Shown piece by piece: positions 42,508 to 50,481 of a DNA stretch of 64,000 nucleotides; position 1 is the first letter of the stretch, and every line of letters begins with the position of its first letter. The notes under the pieces are model-generated. The model did not search any database and was not told the DNA's origin. It was given only the letters and a program-made list of their open reading frames with translations. Origin of the DNA: a virus; the IMG/VR virus record IMGVR_UViG_3300040801_002079, positions 1 to 64,000 of that record; one strand, 5' to 3'. Made by a program: the position numbers and the translations under genes.

Positions 42508-42945
42508 ATGAATAAACCCAAAAAACACAACAGCTTATTGGACGTTAAAATAAAAACCGAATACCCTCCAAACATTGAGAAAATTCGTGACGTTCTTCCA
42601 TTATCAGGAAAAGAAATCTTTGCATGGGATGGAACAATTTATAATCCGGGCAAAGGTGGAATATCATATGCACTAATTGAGCATGAGCGTACACACTTTA
42701 AACAGCAAAATGGTGATCCTGAGGCATGGTGGGACCAATACTTGATTGATCCCGAGTTTCGCTTTGCACAGGAATTAGAAGCACATCAAGCTGAATACAG
42801 AGCATATTGTAAATCAGAAAGAAATCGAAATAAAAGAGCAAGGTATTTGTTTGAAATTGCGGCACGATTAGCATCACCCATGTATAATTGTCCCATATCA
42901 CAAACTGAAGCTATGAAATACATCAAATCAAACAGGAGCTTATAA
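42508..42945 (+). CDS. Zincin-like metalloprotease-fold protein
   Basis: 145 residues. ISYALIEHERTHFKQQ contains HExxH (H59, E60, H63), and AQELEAHQAEYRAY about 26 residues later supplies a candidate third ligand (E89 or E91), as in gluzincin-like proteins. No signal peptide, so it would act in the cytoplasm. The substrate is unknown; an inactive zincin fold cannot be excluded. Confidence 0.7.
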   Translation: MNKPKKHNSLLDVKIKTEYPPNIEKIRDVLPLSGKEIFAWDGTIYNPGKGGISYALIEHERTHFKQQNGDPEAWWDQYLIDPEFRFAQELEAHQAEYRAYCKSERNRNKRARYLFEIAARLASPMYNCPISQTEAMKYIKSNRSL

Positions 42946-43151
42946 TGCAAAAGACGAATTGGATAGTATCCGGAACAAGCACAGTTGATGATACCAAATA
43001 TGGACCACTGGTATTACATGATTACCCAACAAACGATATGATTAGAGATATCATTAAAGATTGGGGTGGAACATTCGATCCCAATGGGACTGGCAACTAT
43101 GGTTCAAACATTACAGTAAAAATAGACGTAGTGAACGTAGAGATTAAATAA
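42945..43151 (+). CDS. Small hypothetical protein
   Basis: 68 residues, beta-rich (NITVKIDVVNVEIK at the end). Overlaps the zincin stop by one base (TAATG). Confidence 0.7.
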   Translation: MQKTNWIVSGTSTVDDTKYGPLVLHDYPTNDMIRDIIKDWGGTFDPNGTGNYGSNITVKIDVVNVEIK

Positions 43152-43571
43152 ATGAGTGAGAATCCTAAACAAGCATTAGGGGATAAAAAAATACAGTTAC
43201 AAATTGTGCCCCCTGCTGCAAAAATCGCAATTGCTAATGGATTAGTTGAAGGTGCTGAAAAGTATGGGCCATGGAACTGGAGAGATATCCCAATACGACT
43301 AATGACATATGTTGGATCGGCGCAGAGGCACCTAGATGCATGGATTGAAGGTGAAGAACTTGATCCTGATGGTGATGGCAAAACCCATCTAGAGGGTGCC
43401 ATAGCATCTCTTGCTATTATACTTGACGCAATATCTAGTGGATCAGCAATTGACGATAGGCCACAGACACCAAATGAGGGAGTGTTAAAGGCATTGAAAC
43501 AGGGTAGCCACAAATATAAGGAGAATGATAATGGACATGACCGATTATCAGAGATACCGAATATCAGATGA
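43152..43571 (+). CDS. dATP/dGTP diphosphohydrolase-like protein
   Basis: 139 residues. IVPPAAKIAIANGLVEGAEK, YGPWNWRDIPIRL, RHLDAWIEGEELDPDGDG and HLEGAIASLAIILDA follow the dATP/dGTP diphosphohydrolase N-terminal domain family seen in phages, a MazG-like fold whose Glu/Asp residues bind Mg. It would hydrolyse dNTPs to dNMPs. The enzymatic specificity cannot be told from sequence. Joined to 42945-43151 with no gap. Confidence 0.75.
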   Translation: MSENPKQALGDKKIQLQIVPPAAKIAIANGLVEGAEKYGPWNWRDIPIRLMTYVGSAQRHLDAWIEGEELDPDGDGKTHLEGAIASLAIILDAISSGSAIDDRPQTPNEGVLKALKQGSHKYKENDNGHDRLSEIPNIR

Positions 43572-43749
43572 AGAGCTAAATCAAATTACACATACTACAT
43601 TTCTCAACAGCCCTCCTCTTGTGGGTAAATTAATCCAACATTTGGTTGCGGAAAGATTAGCTTTCGAGGAATGTTTAGGTAATTATCAACAGGAAATAGC
43701 ACTCTATAGAGAAGAAATTGAAAGAATTAAAGGGCAAAAAGATGAATAG
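43531..43749 (+). CDS. Small coiled-coil protein
   Basis: 72 residues from ATG 43531, chosen by spacing to AAGGAG (an ATG at 43525 is too close). Ends in a charged helix. Overlaps both neighbours. Confidence 0.65.
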   Translation: MDMTDYQRYRISDEELNQITHTTFLNSPPLVGKLIQHLVAERLAFEECLGNYQQEIALYREEIERIKGQKDE

Positions 43750-43963
43750 ACCTCCCAGTAATCCATATAACGTATCGAAGAGTGATGCTAAGCGTATACG
43801 GAGACAAAATCAATCTAAATATTATCAAGAGCTTGAGGCTCGAATTGAAAGAATTGAAGAAAGTGTTAAGTGGTTAGAAGATCAGTTTGGAAAAGAAAAT
43901 CAAACTGCATACTTCGTTGATGCTGAAGCGTGTAAAAAAATTAAAAAATCCTTAGATAATTAA
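43742..43963 (+). CDS. Small coiled-coil protein
   Basis: 73 residues from ATG 43742. Basic start (KSDAKRIRRQNQSKYYQELE) then a coiled coil. Overlaps the upstream stop. Confidence 0.65.
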   Translation: MNRPPSNPYNVSKSDAKRIRRQNQSKYYQELEARIERIEESVKWLEDQFGKENQTAYFVDAEACKKIKKSLDN

Positions 43964-43978
43964 ACCCCGCCGCCATAA

Positions 43979-44251
43979 TTAAGGACTCATCAACGCTATA
44001 CTATCTTCATCCCAGTGATGTTGCATCATAAAACGCTGGACACGCTTTAATTGTGATCCCTCAAATGATTTAGCTTGCAACGCATGTTTATATATGTCCA
44101 ATAATGACGGTACGGGGTATTTCTCTAAAAACCCCTTGAGTGCTTGCATACGCTTTTCGAATTTGATATCTCCATGCCAAGCAAACTCATCACGAGTTGA
44201 TGCCTTTTTCTTAAAAAATGGCGATTCTGTTAGTAAGTCATCTATTCTCAT
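43979..44251 (-). CDS. Late island gene with capsid-targeting-like N-terminus
   Basis: 90 residues from ATG 44251, 5 nt after TATAAATA. MRIDDLLTESPFFKKK carries a Leu-Thr-Glu site like T4 prohead-protease targets. The rest is helical and basic (FEKRMQALKGFLEKYP). Possibly packaged with DNA. Single minus gene in an early plus-strand block. Confidence 0.7.
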   Translation of the reverse strand: MRIDDLLTESPFFKKKASTRDEFAWHGDIKFEKRMQALKGFLEKYPVPSLLDIYKHALQAKSFEGSQLKRVQRFMMQHHWDEDSIALMSP

Positions 44252-44253
44252 AT

Positions 44254-44282
44254 TTGTATTTATACAAATCGTGTGATATAAT
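44254..44282 (+). promoter_or_regulatory. Sigma70-type promoter, leaderless
   Basis: TTGTAT (44254-44259), 17 bp, TATAAT (44277-44282), then 6 nt (GCAAGC) to the ATG at 44289. The opposite-strand late element lies within it. Confidence 0.7.
44257..44264 (-). promoter_or_regulatory. T4-type late promoter (TATAAATA), leaderless
   Basis: Exact TATAAATA on the minus strand, 5 nt (CAAAT) before the ATG at 44251; inside the divergent sigma70 promoter. Confidence 0.65.
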
Positions 44283-44288
44283 GCAAGC

Positions 44289-44489
44289 ATGGATACCATA
44301 GAAATTACACGAAGTGAATATGAGCGCCTGAAAAGAGAGGCCGAGCTTCGCATGGAAGATGCCAACGAGATGGTTAGACTTAGGCGCAGACTCGTTCAGG
44401 CTGAAAATTGCATGTGGAGCATGATGTCATTGTCTAGTCTAGCATTAGAAAATGAATACAAACATTATATAAAATTACAGGAGAAGTAG
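44289..44489 (+). CDS. Small helical early protein
   Basis: 66 residues, almost all helix (SEYERLKREAELRMEDANEM). First gene of the long early operon that runs to about 49.5 kb. Leaderless by promoter spacing. Confidence 0.7.
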   Translation: MDTIEITRSEYERLKREAELRMEDANEMVRLRRRLVQAENCMWSMMSLSSLALENEYKHYIKLQEK

Positions 44490-44492
44490 CGC

Positions 44493-44732
44493 ATGACTAC
44501 GGTATACACCCAAACATCGGAAGAACTTACGCAATTTGCAAATCAAGTAAAGGATGTATTAATGGACGTTACGGGCCATAATGATTTGGAAGATTATGTC
44601 GTGACTATAGGAAAAGGCTCAACATTTAGGAGGTTCGCTCAAAAATGGCTAGGATATGATCCAAAAGATAACGCTGATGATAACTTAAAAATTGTAGTAA
44701 CAAAGGCCGTGGTTACATCAGCACAGGATTAA
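44493..44732 (+). CDS. Small hypothetical protein
   Basis: 79 residues, GGAGAAG site. No known motif; ends in a hydrophobic strand (LKIVVTKAVV). Confidence 0.65.
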   Translation: MTTVYTQTSEELTQFANQVKDVLMDVTGHNDLEDYVVTIGKGSTFRRFAQKWLGYDPKDNADDNLKIVVTKAVVTSAQD

Positions 44733-44744
44733 GAAAGGGAGTAC

Positions 44745-45053
44745 ATGATGAATGACATTCTAGAACGCCATCAGCGCATTGGTCAGGTCTTATCTGGTGC
44801 ATTCAGTGTCAATGATGGACCAATGGTGGATTGGGCGGAGATCGGATTTGAAATCAAGCGTTTGCAGAAAGAGCTTGATAAGGAAAAAACAAACGGAGAG
44901 GCTCTTCAGGCTAAAATTGATAGTCTCATGTTAGAATATTGCCCCGAAGATATAAGTGAAGAGCAATACAATGAATGGGCTTCGCATCAAGTACCAGTAG
45001 ATGTCCCCGATTTTAAAGAATGGGTTAAAACGTTGGGGTATAAAGAAGAATAA
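44745..45053 (+). CDS. Hypothetical early protein
   Basis: 102 residues; acidic with a central coiled-coil (EIKRLQKELDKEKTNGEALQ). Tandem ATGs at 44745 and 44748 after AAGGGAG. Shares one base with the next gene. Confidence 0.65.
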   Translation: MMNDILERHQRIGQVLSGAFSVNDGPMVDWAEIGFEIKRLQKELDKEKTNGEALQAKIDSLMLEYCPEDISEEQYNEWASHQVPVDVPDFKEWVKTLGYKEE

Positions 45054-45316
45054 TGGAAATTAATAGTGACCAAATAAGTGAAATCTATAAAGAAGTGTAT
45101 CATATGATAATGGAAAGAGATTTTCAGAGTATTGATAAGAAATACCAAGAATTTAATGTTAAAGAGTTGAATATGGTGCTCTTGGTCGGACTGCCCAGAT
45201 TAACATATTTGTATAGAGACGAAATGGACGAATGGGATTCATTTTTAGAAAGATGTAAAAACGAGATTGATGAACGAGGTGAGAATTCAGAAGAATTACT
45301 TAAAGGTTTGTTATAA
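45053..45316 (+). CDS. Hypothetical early protein
   Basis: 87 residues, acidic and helical, no known motif; TAATG overlap with the previous gene. Confidence 0.65.
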   Translation: MEINSDQISEIYKEVYHMIMERDFQSIDKKYQEFNVKELNMVLLVGLPRLTYLYRDEMDEWDSFLERCKNEIDERGENSEELLKGLL

Positions 45317-45354
45317 CCCTACCACCCCCTAAAAATTTTTTTGAGGTAATAATA

Positions 45355-46287
45355 ATGTCAAAATGGCGAAATACAGTAAATCACCCAGAGTTTGAAAAGA
45401 ATTGGAACAGAGAAGCTCCAAGTTTTGCAAACATCAATCTTCTGGGAAAATGTAACGCAGATTGCTATTTCTGCTTGGGAAAGGATATTGATCCTGTATT
45501 ATCTCAACAAAATCAGATATCTACACACTTTTCTGAATGGAAAAACTTCAATGATTTTCTCATAATGTGTTGGGAAAATGCCGTTACTAACATTTATGTA
45601 ACAGGCCAAAACACAGATGCATTAATGTACAGATATTTACCTGAACTCATTGATTATTTACAGGATGAGTGCAATCTTAACGTTGGAATACGCACCAATG
45701 GTTACTTGTCTCATAAGCACATTGAAACAATGCGCAAATGTCGCAGAAGCGTGGGCCTTTCAATTCACTCACTAAATTCTGATACCAATAAGCTAATTAT
45801 GGGGCGCAATTGTGAAAAAATTATAGATTGGGCCAACCTTATCCCCCAACTAAATCGGGTGCGAGTCTCTATTGTTGTAAATCGTTATAATGAAAAGGAA
45901 ATTTTCGGTTTAATGCATTATATTTCCAGATTTCCTAATGTGAAATACATTCAGTTACGACGAATCTGTACCGATAGTAGAGAAGAATTTTTGTTACCCG
46001 ATGTTGAAGCATTTGAAAGGATAGCTAAAAAGATTAAGAAAAACAAGCACATGGAGCCAATAGGTGACTTTTATGGGGCACCACTTTATAACATTTACGG
46101 CAAAGAAGTGTGTGTTTGGAGAACGGTAAAGACAGATATCGATAGTTACAATTATTTTACTGATGGTACAATAAGTGATGAATACTTTGTCGTTGAGGGT
46201 TATATGCGGGATTCTGTTAACTATCCAAAAATAGATTTGAAACCCATTGATGCTCACGGACAAGGACTTGAAGGTTTTTGGAGATAG
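45355..46287 (+). CDS. Radical SAM enzyme
   Basis: 310 residues. LLGKCNADCYFCLGKD gives the CX3CX2C cluster (C33, C37, C40) for the [4Fe-4S] centre. Barrel strands follow (NIYVTGQNTDALM, VGIRTNGYLS, VGLSIHSLN, VRVSIVVNRYNEKEI). A later VCVWRTVK Cys may serve an auxiliary site. No SPASM domain is evident. The substrate is unknown; it does not look like QueE, whose CX14CX2C arrangement differs. TGAGGT site. Phage radical SAM enzymes may make modified nucleotides or peptides. Confidence 0.88.
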   Translation: MSKWRNTVNHPEFEKNWNREAPSFANINLLGKCNADCYFCLGKDIDPVLSQQNQISTHFSEWKNFNDFLIMCWENAVTNIYVTGQNTDALMYRYLPELIDYLQDECNLNVGIRTNGYLSHKHIETMRKCRRSVGLSIHSLNSDTNKLIMGRNCEKIIDWANLIPQLNRVRVSIVVNRYNEKEIFGLMHYISRFPNVKYIQLRRICTDSREEFLLPDVEAFERIAKKIKKNKHMEPIGDFYGAPLYNIYGKEVCVWRTVKTDIDSYNYFTDGTISDEYFVVEGYMRDSVNYPKIDLKPIDAHGQGLEGFWR

Positions 46288-46290
46288 TAT

Positions 46291-46509
46291 ATGACCTTAA
46301 AACACATGTACTCTGAAAAAGCAGAACTCTGGTGTTCACAAATATCAGAAGATGATCCATTTCGTTATTATGTACATAATGGCGCATGGCATTTTAGAAA
46401 AAATGGTGATACTATATGGGTTGAAGAAACCGGCCACACATTTGAAGTCGATGATTGGGTAGAAATTACAAAAGATCAACTAATATGGGAGAGGGTGGAT
46501 AAAAAATGA
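46291..46509 (+). CDS. Small hypothetical protein
   Basis: 72 residues, Trp-rich (HNGAWHFRKNGDTIWVEETG). Starts 3 nt after the radical SAM gene and overlaps the zinc protein, so possibly coupled. Confidence 0.65.
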   Translation: MTLKHMYSEKAELWCSQISEDDPFRYYVHNGAWHFRKNGDTIWVEETGHTFEVDDWVEITKDQLIWERVDKK

Positions 46510-46763
46510 AATGTAAAAAATGCGGAAATAAGATGTATACATCTTTGGGACATGGAACGATGTCAACATGTGTTGGGTATATGTCACCCCCCGGTCATAA
46601 TCATGACGATAACTGTGTAACACGACAGTATGATTGTTCGTGTGGAAACAAAGTAATAGTAAGTAAAAGAAACCGCTGCTCCAATCCCGATTGTGATTGG
46701 GTTGGAAAAGATGAATGTTTCTGTCACGAAGGTAAAAAAGTGGAGGAATGGCCTGATGAGTAA
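46506..46763 (+). CDS. Zinc-ribbon protein
   Basis: 85 residues with Cys pairs CKKCGNK, CSCGNK, CSNPDCDW and CFCHEG, probably two zinc sites. ATGA overlaps with neighbours. Confidence 0.7.
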   Translation: MKCKKCGNKMYTSLGHGTMSTCVGYMSPPGHNHDDNCVTRQYDCSCGNKVIVSKRNRCSNPDCDWVGKDECFCHEGKKVEEWPDE

Positions 46764-47064
46764 ACAGGGTGGAGATTATGTGCGACTGAACTATAAGCCT
46801 AAATTTATACAATTGGTTACCGAAGCCAATTTAGGATGGGGAAATACTAGTTTGGTTGGACTGTGTGATGATGGAAGTGTTTGGTACCTCTATACAAAGA
46901 AGAATGTCGATAGAGGCGGGTATGAAGTTAAATGGATCAGGGTTCCAGATATTGAACCGGAAGTCCTAGACAATAATGCCGAGTCTGAAAGTCAAACAAG
47001 TGTTAAAGAAGAACTAAAGAAAAATATTGCGTCCAAGAATGGGTATGCGATTAAACGAGACTGA
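46756..47064 (+). CDS. Protein with RCC1-like GLCDDGSVW strand motif
   Basis: 102 residues from ATG 46756. IQLVTEANLGWGNTSLVGLC followed by DDGSVWYLY and WIRVPD is a two-strand blade pattern also seen in the 60643-60804 protein (VVALCADGTLWVTN). Unknown role. Confidence 0.65.
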   Translation: MSKQGGDYVRLNYKPKFIQLVTEANLGWGNTSLVGLCDDGSVWYLYTKKNVDRGGYEVKWIRVPDIEPEVLDNNAESESQTSVKEELKKNIASKNGYAIKRD

Positions 47065-47065
47065 T

Positions 47066-47359
47066 ATGATAACTTACTTTTTAAACTGGATGGGTCCAGT
47101 TGCAAACAGATGGTATACGGAAAGAGGGTTAAACCCCACTGATCCCAAGGATCGCTATGCTACCGGCAGAATCGACATTCATATCCCTGATGAATATAAC
47201 AAGGAATATGGTGTATACCCAATGAAAGCAGCATCATGGAATAAATTAGGTGACTGGCTATGGACATTGGAAACTGAAAAAGTTTTAGGAAAAAGTGAGC
47301 TTTTTCAAAGATTTGAAGAAGAAACTGGACACAAAATAGAGTGGTGGGAAAATGAATGA
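47066..47359 (+). CDS. Hypothetical early protein
   Basis: 97 residues from ATG 47066 (MITYFLNWMGPVANRWYTER). Trp/Tyr-rich, acidic end. Overlaps the next gene. Longer in-frame starts lie inside the preceding gene. Confidence 0.6.
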   Translation: MITYFLNWMGPVANRWYTERGLNPTDPKDRYATGRIDIHIPDEYNKEYGVYPMKAASWNKLGDWLWTLETEKVLGKSELFQRFEEETGHKIEWWENE

Positions 47360-47738
47360 CGATATGAAAACATTAGAACTTGATGATATATTCACCCTTA
47401 AGGGATGTGAGCCTGATAGCAATATATCATTCTATAATAATCATGCCAAAGAAATTGGAAAATTGATATGGGATGATGATGGTTTAAAGTTTGAAGGGAA
47501 TGCAAACGAAGCGGCAGAGATTTTCTTTAATGAGATAATCATGTTGTATGATAAAAACATGAAAGAACTTGGAAACTTAAGGACCGAAAATTGGAACATT
47601 AAGCGAGAAATAGCTGAACTCATTGAAGCGTGGAAGGAGTGTGAAGATGATGACGAAGTTGTTCCCATGATTAAAACTCTCATTAAAATGTTCGTTTATG
47701 ATCTTAAGAAATTGAAAGGCATGGCTCATGAAAATTGA
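47352..47738 (+). CDS. Hypothetical acidic protein
   Basis: 128 residues, acidic, with a long helical C-terminal half. No family recognised. Overlaps on both sides. Confidence 0.65.
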   Translation: MNDDMKTLELDDIFTLKGCEPDSNISFYNNHAKEIGKLIWDDDGLKFEGNANEAAEIFFNEIIMLYDKNMKELGNLRTENWNIKREIAELIEAWKECEDDDEVVPMIKTLIKMFVYDLKKLKGMAHEN

Positions 47739-48066
47739 TAATAGACCAAAGAAGGGCATGTGGGCACCCGGAGAATATTTCTGTCGGTGCTTTGACTGCT
47801 ATGACGAGTTCATGGGTGATAAACGTTCTATGCAATGTGCGGATTGTGCATACCAAGAGGCTGATGAGTTAAAAACAAAATATGATAATTTACTGGAACG
47901 TGAGTGCAATCATGGAAGCCAACTCTGGGAAGCAAATCGTGCCATAGAAGAACTTTTGGAGAAGGTTGAAAAAGCTTACACTCAAGGATGGGAAGATGGG
48001 TGTCATAATAGGGGTTGGTCAGCAAATCAGCGTAAACAGCGAGTACAAAACATCTTAAAGGAGTGA
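47728..48066 (+). CDS. Zinc-binding coiled-coil protein
   Basis: 112 residues: CRCFDCYD and CADCAYQ pairs at the start, then a coiled coil (KTKYDNLLERE). Overlaps its neighbour. Confidence 0.65.
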   Translation: MKIDNRPKKGMWAPGEYFCRCFDCYDEFMGDKRSMQCADCAYQEADELKTKYDNLLERECNHGSQLWEANRAIEELLEKVEKAYTQGWEDGCHNRGWSANQRKQRVQNILKE

Positions 48067-48069
48067 GAA

Positions 48070-48180
48070 ATGTGTAATTTTATCAAAGGTATATGCACTG
48101 TTAGTGTCATGGGAGCCATTATCCTTTGGCATGTTTTTGTAGAAATTCCATTAGAGGATAATGAAAGGTATGAAAAGTAA
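48070..48180 (+). CDS. 36-residue membrane peptide
   Basis: MCNFIKGICTVSVMGAIILW then HVFVEIPLEDNERYEK: one membrane helix and a charged tail. AGGAGTGAG ribosome site. Its end overlaps the start of the LAGLIDADG-like gene. Confidence 0.65.
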   Translation: MCNFIKGICTVSVMGAIILWHVFVEIPLEDNERYEK

Positions 48181-49483
48181 TTATTGGTGTAAAGCCGAGA
48201 TTGAAAACTTGAGAAAGTTATTTGATCGACCATTTCTTAACGTCGAATCAATGCTAATGATGGATACAAGTATTCCCAATAAAACCACTGATCAAAAGCT
48301 CAGAAAGGCCAAAACACTGCGCTTAATTAATAAAAAATGGACTGAATATGAAGACCGCATTTTACATCAATTTTACCCCGCAATGGGAGCAAAGATTTGC
48401 TATGAGATTATAAACTATCGTACACCGAGTGAGATTAGGAAACGAGCCACTAAAAAACTTGGACTTTCCGCTCCCAAGCAATCCAACTATAAAAGAAAGG
48501 GTTCATGGTATGAATGGGAAGAACAGCTTCTGATTGACCATGGCAATAAAACATTAAATGAACTTAGCAACATAATAGAGCGTAAAGGACCTCATGCTAT
48601 TTCTAAAAAACGCAGAGAGCTTCAGAATAAATTGCTGCACACTCCAGAAATCTGGGTGCAGCCAGATCAGATCATCAATGTTAACAATCTTCCAAATGAT
48701 ACTTATCAGATTTTACTGGGAAGTATATTAGCATTTCATGATATATCCTCTATATCGGTAAACACTGGGTTTCATGGAACAATATCAAAACGCCTACAAA
48801 AATTTACCCATTGGACGGCTAACAATTTGGGTCAATTTATGCCCCATATTGATATCAAAACTTACCCCATTATGGAATCATTCAATCGATTTCCATTACA
48901 GCACATCTCAAAATCTTTTGACATTGATGGGTTAGCGGAAGGCTGTATGCCGTTTAATCATCTCAAAAAAATCGATGAAATTGGATTATTCATATGGTAC
49001 TTAAATAAGGGAAGTTCCAATTTAATGAAATGTGCCAAAGGATACAACGCATATCCAACCATTAGAACAGATCGATATAACCCCGCAGAAGTTTGTGAAG
49101 CGGTTGAACTTATTAATAAGCGCATGGGCGTTTCAATGAAGGCTTATTTTGGAGCGAACAATTCTAAAAAAAAGGTTAACCGCATCCACTTACACAATAA
49201 AGCAAGAAACAAGTTCTCCCCAACATGGAACAAAGTTTATGAGTTATTACAAGTACCCGAATGTATAAATTATAAGTTATTCACTGTAACGGAAGAATTA
49301 ACCGAAGATGCACCTAGATGGTGGAGCACAAAAGAGGAACAGATATTAATGGACAATTTCACTAGGCCCATCAATGAAGTGATAAAACTGTTGCCAAATC
49401 GGGATAAGCGTAATATAATAGATAAAAAAATGAAAATCGCCAAGGGTGGTGAACTCAATGGGGTCAGAGCAATAAACCGATGA
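48170..49483 (+). CDS. Myb/SANT-like repeats with a degenerate LAGLIDADG core
   Basis: 437 residues (ATG 48170, after GAAAGG; 48161 is possible). SANT/Myb-like helices: WTEYEDRILHQFYPAMG (near 61), WYEWEEQLLIDHGNKTLNEL (near 117) and WWSTKEEQILMDNFTRPINE (near 385). Between them lies a LAGLIDADG-like core, QILLGSILAFHD (near 180) and GLFIWYLNKGSSN (near 270), where the usual second-motif DDG is NKG. Homing endonuclease origin is likely; catalytic Asp loss suggests a DNA-binding role. Confidence 0.6.
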   Translation: MKSNYWCKAEIENLRKLFDRPFLNVESMLMMDTSIPNKTTDQKLRKAKTLRLINKKWTEYEDRILHQFYPAMGAKICYEIINYRTPSEIRKRATKKLGLSAPKQSNYKRKGSWYEWEEQLLIDHGNKTLNELSNIIERKGPHAISKKRRELQNKLLHTPEIWVQPDQIINVNNLPNDTYQILLGSILAFHDISSISVNTGFHGTISKRLQKFTHWTANNLGQFMPHIDIKTYPIMESFNRFPLQHISKSFDIDGLAEGCMPFNHLKKIDEIGLFIWYLNKGSSNLMKCAKGYNAYPTIRTDRYNPAEVCEAVELINKRMGVSMKAYFGANNSKKKVNRIHLHNKARNKFSPTWNKVYELLQVPECINYKLFTVTEELTEDAPRWWSTKEEQILMDNFTRPINEVIKLLPNRDKRNIIDKKMKIAKGGELNGVRAINR

Positions 49484-49502
49484 AATTTTATGGAGATAAA
49501 AA

Positions 49503-49673
49503 TTGATTGACAAAGAAGCATATTATGGAAACATTGTGGCGGCAGTATCCAGTATTAGGGAGCAATACTACGCTATTATATCAGAACACCGCGAATTAAT
49601 CGGAGCAGAAACGGTTTTGGACATGATTGACGCATCTTTACGAGTCAACGAAGATAACGATCTTGAATGGTGA
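49503..49673 (+). CDS. Small early protein (TTG start)
   Basis: 56 residues from a TTG after GGAGATAAAAA; no ATG fits the open frame. Ends LRVNEDNDLEW. Helical, unknown. Confidence 0.6.
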   Translation: MIDKEAYYGNIVAAVSSIREQYYAIISEHRELIGAETVLDMIDASLRVNEDNDLEW

Positions 49674-49691
49674 CTTAATACATGTTATAAT
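49663..49691 (+). promoter_or_regulatory. Sigma70-type promoter
   Basis: TTGAAT (49663-49668), 17 bp, TATAAT (49686-49691), overlapping the previous gene's end. The leader carries TTAGAGGA. Confidence 0.75.
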
Positions 49692-49715
49692 GTCCTAAAA
49701 TTAGAGGATCAAATA

Positions 49716-49934
49716 ATGGGTGTATTACCATGTAAGAGACAAAACTGTGAAAACGTGATGGCTGAATACTACTCAGAGTCATGGGGTTATTTGTGTGCCG
49801 ATTGTAAAGAAGAATTATTGAAAACCCCATGGGTCAGCATTGAAAAGTTTCTAGAGGGCACCACTACTCCAGCAGAATACAGTGCTTGGGTTGATTATAT
49901 TGATCGTATGTATGAATTAAGGTGGGAAGAATAA
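49716..49934 (+). CDS. Small zinc-finger protein
   Basis: 72 residues: CKRQNCENVMAEYYS and LCADCKEEL form a four-cysteine site. First gene of the 49.7-56.1 kb early operon. Confidence 0.75.
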   Translation: MGVLPCKRQNCENVMAEYYSESWGYLCADCKEELLKTPWVSIEKFLEGTTTPAEYSAWVDYIDRMYELRWEE

Positions 49935-50087
49935 ATGATAGTTTTGGAGTATTTGCTATACATTGCGATTATAGCTGTCGGCCTTAAATTATCATTAGAT
50001 GGCGATATATTGGGTGGATTATGTGGTTTAGGTTTAGCTTTATTGGGATTAGGTGGAATTTTAATTAAAATGGGTGTAATGGCGTGA
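49935..50087 (+). CDS. 50-residue membrane protein
   Basis: Two hydrophobic segments (VLEYLLYIAIIAVGLKL and GGLCGLGLALLGLGGILI). Starts directly after the upstream stop (TAAATG). Confidence 0.7.
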   Translation: MIVLEYLLYIAIIAVGLKLSLDGDILGGLCGLGLALLGLGGILIKMGVMA

Positions 50088-50124
50088 CCGTGAATTGCGT
50101 CAATGTAATAATAGAGGAAGACTA

Positions 50125-50481
50125 ATGCCACAAGATTGGATTAAGTTCTCAGACCAAGAACCTGAATACGGTGAAAACATCATTTACTGGTTCAAGCCAT
50201 TTGAGAAAGCTTACATTGGTAAGTATTACGATGGTAGCATTATTGGACAGATTGGGTTCTGTGACAAGTATGATGCCCCCTACTGGATGCCAGTAGTAGC
50301 CAAGGTCACACTGGAAGATCATGAAAAGAGTCATTGGCTAAGTGTGCTTAGTGAGCAAATGAATCAGGATTGTGACAGGGACCTGAAAGAAGTAATGGTT
50401 CGATTCATTAAGGGACAAAAGCGTCTTGATCCCGAAGTTGAAAAAATTCTTTACGATAACCTAACGGAGTTATACGACTAA
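50125..50481 (+). CDS. DUF551-like protein
   Basis: 118 residues from ATG 50125 (AGAGGAAG site). WIKFSDQEPEYGENIIYW to YWMPV resembles the short DUF551 module of many phage proteins; C-terminal helix follows. TAATG overlap with the next gene. Confidence 0.7.
   Translation: MPQDWIKFSDQEPEYGENIIYWFKPFEKAYIGKYYDGSIIGQIGFCDKYDAPYWMPVVAKVTLEDHEKSHWLSVLSEQMNQDCDRDLKEVMVRFIKGQKRLDPEVEKILYDNLTELYD

Noticed and set aside
43152-43571. Evidence for 2-aminoadenine (Z) DNA
   Set aside because: A diphosphohydrolase-like gene alone is not sufficient; no PurZ or DatZ is visible in the window.
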